Position numbers and translations under genes: made by a program. Positions 1 to 9,210 of a DNA stretch of 64,000 nucleotides are shown here, one piece after another. Position 1 is the first letter of the stretch; each line of letters starts with the position of its first letter. Under the pieces are notes generated by a model, which saw only the letters and a program-made list of their open reading frames with translations, searched no databases and had not been told where the DNA came from. Origin of the DNA: Epinephelus fuscoguttatus (taxonomy: Eukaryota; Chordata; Actinopteri; Perciformes; Serranidae). The stretch is taken from contig NC_064754.1 of assembly GCF_011397635.1 (NCBI RefSeq), forward strand, positions 30,360,543 through 30,424,542, in the 5' to 3' direction.

Positions 1-24
1 GTCGCAGCTCAGACAAAAACTACA

Positions 25-325
25 TCAATGATTAACCTTGCTTTTTAATCTCCGTCTCTGTGCGGTGGGGGAAACAGGTGTGGGCAGTGGCTCCGTCTTT
101 GTCCTCTCGTGTTTAACAGCAGATTGTTGCTCAGGTTCGGTTTTTGTTGTGAGGGAGGAGGTTGGAGACCGAGGGGATCCAGCTTTAGGCCTCTTAGTAG
201 GAGAAATCTTGTGGGCGGATGGACAGCTGTGCTGGTTCAGACACACAGAGCAGAGAGGGTTGACGGGGAGACAAACCTGCTGTCCGAAACCAACGAGCAG
301 CCAGTTGATCTCACTCCACAGCTCC
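25..325 (-). CDS. nthl1: nthl1 last coding exon: 4Fe-4S cluster and extended C-terminal tail
   Basis: The exon opens after the acceptor at 326-328 and completes the split Arg codon of the LPR/ELW junction. It encodes the cluster-binding loop with four cysteines, then a low-complexity tail rich in Pro, Ser, Thr and Lys. The tail holds repeated KTEP and VKHE motifs and a basic end (QRRRLK) before the TGA at 25-27. Mammalian NTHL1 ends a few residues after the last cysteine, so the tail is an extension of about 59 residues. Its function is unknown; nuclear localisation or SUMO attachment are guesses from composition. Confidence 0.9.
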
Positions 326-3300
326 CTGTAACAGAGTGTGAGAGAGGAAGCTTGATATAAACCTGAGTTCTGTCAGTCAACACAACATGTATAAGAGCTC
401 CTGTCAGTCAACAGAGTCAATGATGTGCTGTGTGCGCCCAGGTCAGTCTGGATGACTCTGATCTTTATAGACCTGCTGGTCCGTGTTAATCAGGTTGTGC
501 GGGTCAGCCGTGAATAAGTCATGCTGTTACCTGGGTAACCACTCCTCCAGGGCCTTGCGTGTTTCCTCTGGGCTCTTGGTGGGTTTCTTGAGCCAGCCCA
601 GTCGATTAGAGATGCGATGAACATGTGTGTCCACGCCTAAACAAAAAAACTGACATTATATAGAAGCACATACACACATATCATCCACTTTTTGTAATGT
701 CTGGTGATCTGTAGTGTTTGTATTACAGTTTTCTTGTTTGGTTAAATGTTGTTTGGTCTTTGTGTATTGCTTTGTATTTATGTGAAACAGTTGATGATCT
801 GTGACGCAAGAAAAAATTCTGATTTTGTTTCTGACAATACAGTGAAATCAAAGTCAAATCACTATGTCACATACACCTAGTCTACTCATAGCAGATATAA
901 AGTATTTTTTCGGTTTCTATTCTGTGCTGCAACTTTATCAGCCTCTGGTTCCCCTGAAGAAATGTGTTAAAAAACATACACAGTTTAGTACAATGGAATA
1001 CACAGAGTAGTCTTGCATAGCCAGACTTTGTGCTGGAGAAAGGTCTGAGTAAACCTATCATAATTTCGCACTAAAGAAAATAAAGCTTTGGGTTGTTTGT
1101 ATTTGTTTAAACCAATCACAATCATTTTGGGCTGCACTAAGCCCAGATGCAGCGACAGTGCCCCGTGCGTGCCAGCAGCAAACTTGTTTTATTTGAGAAA
1201 AAGAGGCCACATAAAAACACAGTAAAAGATGTTTAGATGAGTGTAGGTTGCTAGCTTCGAGGTTGTTTTATTGTTTCAGGCAAAATGCTAACATGAAGTG
1301 TGGAGATAGGTCCAGCTATGCAAGACTAGCTCCATGTAGCAGCGTCGATTTTGAAAACAGTGACATGCAGATAGCAGATGGGGAGGACAATTCTGTCTGA
1401 GCGCAGTGACATGTTCTGACAGCCTCTTTGTTCTGCTCTGTTAGACGCTTTTTGTTTTATTCCATTTGATGTATAAATGATCGTGCATGCTTCCTGACTG
1501 TGTCCCCACCAATGCCAGACACCTGGTCCCAAGCGATGCCCATAGCCAAGTGAGCCATCTTGGGTCCAACTCCTGGCAGGTGGACCAGCCCCTCCACGCT
1601 GTCTGGGATGTCTCCTCCGAACTCTTTCTGCAGCATGGCCGATGTCAGCTTCAGATACTTCACCTTAGTCTGGAGAAGGTTGGGTGGGAAATCCATTCAA
1701 TAAGGAGAAAGAGTGAACAAAGAAGGAGGGTGAGAAGAGGGAAGCATGGCTCCCGTAATGCATAAACAGACTTCAGCTTTACCCTCCAGAAGCCGACAGG
1801 ATAGATGAGTTTTCCCAGTGTGTCGTCATCAGTAGCGAGTATATTTTCTACAGAGCAGCCATGAGCTCTGAGCTTCTGCATGGCTGCTGCTGTCACCTGG
1901 TCCTTGGTCTGACTGGACAGCATGAGTGACACCAACACCTGGAAACGTCTCACCTGTGCAGACAGAGAAGAGAACAGACAGAACACGATAGATGAATTTG
2001 AACTAGTGAATTATGTATCCTTACAAACAACTAAACCACACCTACGTGTGCAGGAGCCTCTGTGTCATAGCACTTCTCTGCTCCCATGTTATCTACAGGT
2101 GCATCACGGCCGCTCCTCATCTCACGAATGTATCCCAATTGTTTCTTCCAGTCGGGAGGTTCCCAGTGTTCTGTCTTCACTGGTGTAATGCCTTCATCCG
2201 TGTCATATTCCACTTTTAGCCGTCTCCTCCTGCGACTGTGTGAAGACAACGGTAAAGTGTCTGTTTCTGTTTTTGGATGGCAACCACCTGAATGAGCACA
2301 GGGGAGAGGAATGAGAAAGATCTGACCCTGCATGGTAATACAGTAACAATATACACTACATGGGTATTAATTTGCTGCTACAACAGCCTCCAGTCTTGTG
2401 GGAAGGCGACTAAACACAGAGCTCTGTGCAGAGTGGTAAAATTCAGACTCTGAAAACTACCATTTCTTTATGGACCTTGCTTTGTGCATGGTTTCATTGT
2501 CATGTTGATACAGGACAGGGTCGTCCCCAAGCTGCTGCCACAAACCTGGAAGCACACTATTGACTACAACAGTGGTTTGTATCCTTTTTAGCTTTTGACT
2601 CCTCAAATCAAAGCAATGTCTATTGGTGACCCCTCCACACTGGTTGCACAGGGAGCTTACAGGTATCAGACACTTAATTTTAATGCATTTAAAGACCTTT
2701 TCAAGAACATTTTAACCCTAATCAAAAACTGATATATGGACAAATCTTTTTTTTTCTTATCCAAGCACTGAAGGTAAGTACAAAGGTAAGTGGTATGTGG
2801 CTCTGTGCAACGCAGAGGTAGCTTTTACATGGGAACATAGTTATTAGAGTGAGTAAGCGTATTCTACATTTTGACAACAGGCATGTGCAAGTTTTAAGTA
2901 AAAAGACTTTAAGGCAGGTTTAAAGATTTGTAACATCAGAAATGTGGACTTTCATGTAGAAGAGCTTGACTTATTTTGACAAAAAGAAATTAAAGGATGG
3001 ATAATTAGTCTACAAAGATATGTAAAGTAGTTGTGTATGTTTTTACATCTGTGTGTGTTTGTATATGTATATATGTACGCACCTATGAGCAAAGGTTAGT
3101 AGGGTTTTGGAGGAAAACAGCCCTCTTCTAGTGAATACAGTAGATAACAGCTAGCAAAGCTTTGGACTTTTAATGGAGTTGCACCGTCATTGCTTATTGC
3201 ATCATACTTGTGGATTTATTTCCTAAATATAAGGACACAAAACAACCCAATGGGGAAACACATTCAAGGTACAGAAATAGACTGGAATGAAACAACTCCC

Positions 3301-4623
3301 CAACTTAACCACTTCTCTTTAACAGTGCTGTCTGTGTGACTCACTGACCCAACCTGTTGGTTTTGGAACAATTTATTTCTCTATGATTGTCTGTGCTTTG
3401 TTTTCTCTTCTCTTTCTTTACTTTTTTTGGTATTACATTCTATAACACATCTAAGTCTATAAAAATAAAATAAAAAAGATGGATAAGTGAAGACAAATTT
3501 GGGAGTGCTGCACTGGGCCAAGACACTAGGTGTTGCTAAACTGTAGAAAATCCGGTACTAAAAAGCGATCACTGTCCAAGCTGACTCAGTGATGAGGTCC
3601 ATGGTGTGGGCTGCCTGTCTAAAAAGATACTGGAGGCACTCTGATTATAGTTAAAAAAGATATGACACCCTGAAGATTGTCTGAAGTCGAAATGCGTTGG
3701 TCTATGTTATGTGAATAAAGAAGTTTAAACTATAATCAGAGTGCCTTGGATGACATTCTTAGACAGCCAGCCCACATCATGGACGTCTACACTGAGTAAA
3801 CTGGCACAGTTGTTGCTTTTTATTCCGATGGATATGTGAAATTAGATAAAATGTTTGTGGTAAATTAATGACTTTAAAAGTCTAATATTCAGAAAATTGA
3901 ATTCAAGACATTTTAAAACTTTTAAGGACCTGCAGACACCCTGCTGCATATATCTAGTGGTCAGATAATATTTTTAGAAGTTAAAGTTAAACAGCAAAAA
4001 CAATGATAAGAGGAGAGATGACAATAAAATCAATTTGGTGAGGTGTTTTTCCTCTGCTTTCCTGTACTGTTACTCATCTAATGACCTCTTCCATTAACTA
4101 AACATTCCTGCAGGACACATTAACAAGCCTGCATGTCCTTTAGATAAAGTCTAGCCTGCAGCAGTGTTGGAGGCAGCCTGCCATGCCCAGGTCTACCTGT
4201 ATATCTGGATGTGATGTGCCAAGCACTGCTCAGATGCAAGAGTCCACAACAAGTGTGAGCAACCATGGCAACTTTCCCCAGCTGTGTCTGTGAATTCTGG
4301 TTTATTTCTAGATAATTTCACACGTTTCTGTGTTCAGCTAGTAGCCCAACATAAACATTACCCGTTGATGAGGGGGCCGAGGAGGGTCTTTGCTCAGCGA
4401 TCCTCGCCTCCTCCTCCTCCTCCTTCACCGCCACAGAGGAAACTGGATTCACATTCCTCCGTGTGTTGGTAAGTTTGGAGCTGAGAGAGGCTGAAGCTGC
4501 GCAGCCAACACTTCGATCACCACTCCGACTGATAACAGACATGCTCGGGATGAAATAAGGAGAGGTCATAGTCACACACTGGACTGCATAACAGACCCGC
4601 CTGCTGCAGCGGACGGGAAGCAT
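25..4623 (-). CDS. nthl1: NTHL1, endonuclease III-like DNA glycosylase/AP lyase (complete, 6 exons)
   Basis: Bifunctional base-excision-repair enzyme that removes oxidised pyrimidines and nicks the abasic strand, in nucleus and mitochondria. Exons in reading order: 4623-4362, 2287-2046, 1953-1783, 1669-1510, 636-531, 325-25. All junctions are GT/AG and phases match; total 1242 nt, 413 aa. Visible: a basic stretch with five arginines in exon 2 (NLS-like); the helix-hairpin-helix LPGVGPK with catalytic Lys at about 262; the GVDTHVHR motif with catalytic Asp at about 281, the family's 19-residue spacing; and an iron-sulfur signature C-x6-C-x2-C-x5-C at about 332, 339, 342 and 348. A 65-residue tail follows the last Cys, against about 6 in human. 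The start is uncertain: the ATG at 4623 adds an Arg-rich, acid-free leader that could be a mitochondrial signal, while the ATG at 4569 has a better Kozak context (A at -3). Human NTHL1 also has six exons. Confidence 0.95.
637..1509. other. nthl1 intron 5 with an inverted-repeat element
   Basis: This intron of 873 bp holds no coding signal. Its right half (about 1009-1327) is bounded by a 13-bp inverted repeat and is listed separately. The left half is AT-rich, unassigned sequence. Confidence 0.6.
1009..1327. mobile_element. MITE with TIR AGTCTTGCATAGC, Harbinger-like
   Basis: The 13-bp termini AGTCTTGCATAGC (1009-1021) and GCTATGCAAGACT (1315-1327) are perfect reverse complements about 320 bp apart. 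The trinucleotide TAG occurs at both outer edges, which would fit the 3-bp duplications of PIF-Harbinger elements. The GCATAGCCAGACTTT-like end resembles a very common teleost Harbinger MITE. There is no coding capacity. The TIR is seen directly; the family name is inferred. Confidence 0.65.
2288..4361. other. nthl1 intron 1 (repeat-bearing)
   Basis: This 2.07 kb intron lies between the first two nthl1 exons. A fragment at about 2355-2570 (phrases such as CAGCCTCCAGTCTTGTGGGA and TATGGACCTTGCTTTGTGCA) looks like part of a widespread fish DNA-transposon repeat. A foldback element lies at about 3577-3800. Otherwise it is AT-rich with no gene-like reading frame. Confidence 0.55.
3577..3800. mobile_element. 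Foldback MITE with roughly 80-bp inverted arms
   Basis: The left arm at about 3577-3660 (running through GTGGGCTGCCTGTCTA and GGCACTCTGATTATAG) is mirrored by the right arm at about 3721-3800 (CTATAATCAGAGTGCC, then TAGACAGCCAGCCCAC). A loop of about 60 bp separates them and contains GAAGTCGAAATGCGTTGG. The arms match well but not perfectly. It has no coding capacity and is probably a short non-autonomous DNA element. Confidence 0.65.
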
Positions 4624-5700
4624 TTAGATGAACCTGAAGTTGGTTTCTCGTTCGTAGATTGCACGGCCAAGCACGGACCATAAAGTAGAATTTCCCTTTA
4701 AATAAATTCACGAAGAAAAAAAAATATTATTATTAACAACAACAAAAATAACAAAAACATAATTTTAATTTATTTTTTAAAATTCAAGCTTATCAACTAC
4801 ATAATGCAACAACAGGTTGTACGCTGTTAGTGTTTCATAATCACTGTTTACCATTAACATAATTCATAAATATATAAAACTGAATTATACCGATATGCAT
4901 TTAAGAACTACTTACAATTATGAGTCAGCTATATGACAGAAAAATCAATGCAGTCTTAGTATTTATGTTAATAACATAAAATCTATATGATAAAAGGTTA
5001 AAACGGTCAATTTAAATGATCAGGGGGGCTTCCTGACGACCATACATCTGCATTATATATTTTTAAATACAGAAATGTGCTTAAATGATATATGATTAGC
5101 AGGGAAAGCTGATACTGTTGTATGCTATTTGTTTTACATGATGACAGGTGTAGCTGTGGGATATAACGAGGATATTAATAAACTGAAATAAACTAGGACG
5201 GGTGTCACAGGCATGCAGTTTAAATTAATAAAACTATAAGGAAAGAAACAGCTTATAGTTTCCTGTGTGTGAATTAGTATTTTAAAGCTAACAACTTTAA
5301 CTTGTTGTCCAAAAGCTCCACTTACAGGCAGCCTCGTGGCAGTGCAGCTCCAACGAGGAGCGAACTTCAGCACTGTTAGCATTTTAGCTAGCAGCTAGTT
5401 AGCGTCACCGTTGGCTTACGTTTCCGTTTTAGTAACATATCTCTCTACTATTCGACTATTAAACAGTTTTACGAGGCCTTTGGCAAACAAAACAGTGGCT
5501 CACCTTTGTGTAGACGTTTCGCTCTTCATTTGTTATGATTTATAGCGTTAAAACCAGACTAACTACAGAGCTGTAAGTTAGCACAGTTTGGGTTTAGCTT
5601 ACTTGGAACTACATTTCCCATCAGCGCGAGTAACAAACGTGTTTTTGTAGGAAGTGCCCCTGTCACAGTATTAGTGTGTCATCCGGTTGAGGAGTGGAGG
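4624..5700. promoter_or_regulatory. Divergent nthl1 / tsc2 promoter region
   Basis: The nthl1 start (minus) and the tsc2 non-coding first exon (plus) are head to head about 1.1 kb apart, as in mammals. The part nearer nthl1 (about 4700-5100) is AT-rich; CpG and GC content rise from about 5300 to 5830. A ZNF143-like motif lies at 5608-5621. No TATA box is obvious near the presumed tsc2 start. Start sites cannot be fixed from sequence alone. Confidence 0.6.
5608..5621 (+). promoter_or_regulatory. ZNF143/THAP11-type motif (ACTACATTTCCCAT)
   Basis: ACTACATTTCCCAT matches the core of the ACTACAATTCCCA element (Staf/ZNF143 site), which is typical of vertebrate housekeeping and bidirectional promoters. 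It sits about 80-100 bp upstream of the presumed tsc2 first exon, the usual distance. Binding is inferred, not shown. Confidence 0.45.
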
Positions 5701-5839
5701 ACTGAAGCTGGACCAGAACAAGCTTTTAGCAGCAAATACAGAGTTATATCAATGCACAGACGCAGACGGCTGTGTTGGCTGCATACAGACGAAGCTGGCT
5801 GCGACTGAAAGAAAGTGAAAGCGACTTATCTCCAATAAG
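5690..5839 (+). other. tsc2: tsc2 non-coding first exon (5' UTR), 5' end approximate
   Basis: The sequence up to CCAATAAG at 5839 is followed by a good donor (GTGAGA), in a GC-richer CpG-containing stretch downstream of the ZNF143-like motif. The coding first exon at 9203 has an acceptor (CTTATAG) and carries only 8 nt before its ATG, so an upstream non-coding exon is required. Human TSC2 also has a non-coding exon 1. The left border is a guess. Confidence 0.55.
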
Positions 5840-8800
5840 GTGAGAGCAGAGGGGGGAGGAGTTGTTTTTTAAGCTACCAGACCTTGAATGCCACAGAGGA
5901 ATGCTAGCTCATGACAGGGAATATAAAGCGTAACGTTAGCTAGCGGTTCATTTGCGCCATTGTGCATTTCTCCCGATTACACCATGTTTATTTTGTCAAG
6001 TGTCCAAGGATATAATTTGCTCTGGTCGGAGGCTACCTTGCACCGATGTGGTTGTTGTTGCTGAACTGAAACAGAACAGTCGTTGTCTGTCGGCTCACCT
6101 CCCCTCCCCTCTGTCTTTCTCTCTGTCAAGTCCACATGACAGCAAATTCTCCAAACCTGCCCCCTGGGTTTACTTATTTACAGGCTGGGCTGCAAACTCC
6201 ACTGCTGGTTAACAGCGGGCAGGAGTCTGTTTACCTAAACTACATAAAAACATATTTACTCATTTGCACCATGCAGCACTATGCAGCTAAGTATAGTGTA
6301 ATAAAAGTTTGCTGTTGCAGATTTAAAGGCAGTGAAATGCTGCCACCACCTTTGCCTGGTCTGGTGTTAGAGGCAACTCAATATCCACCACACAGACTAA
6401 GAGTTATAATACCATAATATATAACTCTTTAATGAGAATATACTATTACTAACAACCATAAATGCACACAACAGAACAGAAAGCTTGCACAGAGCCTACC
6501 CATTTCTTTACTTCACTAGTTTTTGCTGCCACCCTAATTCAAGGCAAGTCATTATTATTTACATAGCCCAATATCTCAAATTTGCCTCAACAGGGCTTTA
6601 CAATCTGTACAGCATATGGGATCCTCTATCCTTTGACCCTGGTTCATAAGGAACCCCCCCCCCCCCATAAAAATCTCTATCGGGAGAAATACTGAGCAAA
6701 CCTACAGTTAAAATGCCAAAATATATACATAGAATGTAAAGAAAATGGATGTAGGAGGATGTCAAGCAATTTTCAGGTGTTGCCAAACAGTCATGACCCA
6801 CACACAGCCTTCATTTTGCCAAGTGACCTGGAAAGAGCACAGCTGCACAACACACAGCAAAACTGAAGCCCATCATTCACTCATATAGGTTAATGAAACA
6901 AACAAAGAGAAGGAGAGAAAGAGACAAAAGGAGAGGCTGAGTGTCTGGAGGATGAAGGTCCTCATATATAAAACACCCTGAGGAAACACACAAACAGCTG
7001 TCCAAGTAATTGTGAGAAAAAGGCATATTGTTTTTTTTTTTTTTCAGTGTTTTTTTTTTGGGAGTGGATCACCTCATCTGAAAAAATGCCACCTCTGCCA
7101 ATATTATAAAAATACAAGAACTCTTGAAATATTGAGGTGCTGTTTTGCCCATCAGATGCCACATATTTAATGACTTATGTAATGACTGTGTCCATTGTTA
7201 AGTTTGGCATCTGCTTATCAGGTTGATCATAAACGAGATGTGTCAAGATCTGGGTGTCTGACGGCTTCAGCTAAACAGTTTCCTGGGAGAGAGTCTAAAA
7301 CTGTTTTCTTAAATCTATAAAACTTAAGACTGTCAGAGGCTTAGATGGAGACAAAAGGTAAATGCCAATATTCTTCAAATAGAAATCTTATTTCATCATA
7401 GATAAGAAGATCACTTCAGTAACAACCATTTTACAACTCTACACTGTTTAAATGCTAAGGAATCTGAGAAAGAAAACAAAGATGGAAGATTGGAAAGGAT
7501 GCATAAGATCCAATGCATGTTACATATGTTACATTAATGCCATCCAATATGTGTTGTATTTTATTGCTCAGAACGTTTAAACCAAACAGTGACAACAGTT
7601 TGAAGCATAATATAACAAATTGATTTGTTATTTGCTATAATATTAACTAATAAATAACTTTTCGAATATTGGTCACTCTATGTGGACTAAACTAAGACAG
7701 CATTCAGAAAATTACATGCAATTGACTTGCAGTATGTGAATTAATAAAAGGCTTATTACCATCAACTGAACGTTTGCTTTCGTCTGCCATTTTTCTGCAG
7801 ATATAACGTCAACTTGGCAACTTGTGTAGCAAAATGACTGGCCGAGTTGTTCCCATCTTTATCCATGGTTGTTCTGACTTGATGGGGCGTTCATGGGAAT
7901 TTTCCCGAATGGAAACTCATTTTTCCAATTATTAGGAAAGGACATGAATGTAGGGAGAGACCGGCAGGAAAACACAGCATAATTTTCACATCAAATTTAA
8001 CATTGGTTAAAACAGTGCATTTTATTTCAACTAAACTAGAGTTGGTAATTATTTGAACAGTTGACTAACTAACTAAAAGGCTACTAAGAGGAAGTAGGAC
8101 CGTTTTGGTGAGTTATATTTAGTTTCTGTCCAGTTTTAATTAAGTATTTTACCATGAGTTAGCAAAGCAATTAAGCTAACACTAATCTCAGTTCAGGGAT
8201 GGAAATAAATTTAAATTTACAAGGCGTATGGCAGTTTTTCTCTGTTCAATAAGGAAATAGTCGTTGGAATCGCTCATGTTTTGAATTTTCGTGAGCTTAC
8301 ATGTTTAATTGATGAGATTGAAAAAACTAGGAGAGCTAGTGAAGTAGCTAACGCTAAAGGTAGGATCTGGAGGATTTTCAAACAAAACAAAATATAGACA
8401 TAAACAAATGAAATCCTGCTTAATCATCACCTATGGGCTTCTACTCATGTGTGGTGGTGACTCTGTTTGCAGAGCTCCTGCTCTTTAACTGTATTTTGAT
8501 GTTTTTGTGAGCTCGGACCGCTTCTGGGCGGAGATTTTCCCAGCCAATGAGAGAGCGCAGGTGCCGTGCCCGAGCGTGTCCGAGCGTGCACCAGCGCGAG
8601 CCTTGCCTGAACCTCTTCTGTGAAGCCTTCTTCCGTACCTCCGGGCTCCATACATCCGGGAGAGTTGAGCCTGATAGGAGGGGCCATAATTTGAATGTGT
8701 GTTTACAAACAGCAACTGGAAAATCCTCCAGACCCTACCTTTAACTCTTGGTCGGGTTGGGGGAGGGGAGGTGGTGCAGTGAACGTTACCGCCAGCGAAA

Positions 8801-9202
8801 ATACCGTTTGGCAACATTAACGTCACCATATACCCCGGTGAAATTTCAGGACGGTATTAAGTGTGTTGGAAGCATTGTTCCTCCACATCGCGACCGCACC
8901 ACTCCTGACTCCTCTCCCCGCTGCACCCACACCTCCTTTTCAACATAACTACTAGCAATAGCTGCTAATTGAGATAACGTTATGTATGGCTTTGCACGCC
9001 CTTTGACCCTTGTGCTATTGTTTCAATGGCTCATAATCCAGAAGCCTCACTAGTCCGAAAAATGTCCCCACAGACTTAAAGCAAACTTAAAGTTTTTTTG
9101 GCTTTTGCATTGTAATAATTATGCGTGTGCAAAAATGTCTTACGTGTGTTACTATTTTAGGCAGCTGTCAATCCTAGACTGTGTTATCTGTCACTCTTAT
9201 AG
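5840..9202. other. tsc2 intron 1
   Basis: This intron of about 3.4 kb holds a repeat-like stretch at about 6540-6690 with a run of C near 6650-6666, poly-T near 7030-7060, and a 387-bp inverted-repeat element at 8356-8742. GC content is high at about 8500-8900. Reading frames here show no recognisable protein. Confidence 0.5.
8356..8742. mobile_element. MITE with 24-bp near-perfect TIRs
   Basis: The left end AAAGGTAGGATCTGGAGGAT... (8356-8379) and the right end (8719-8742) are reverse complements over 24 bp with one mismatch. The interior is GC-rich (about 8510-8660) and non-coding. The flanks give TAA/TTA-like context, so a PIF-Harbinger-type element is possible. It lies about 450 bp upstream of the first coding exon of tsc2. 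Confidence 0.75.
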
Positions 9203-9210
9203 GTTGGGCC

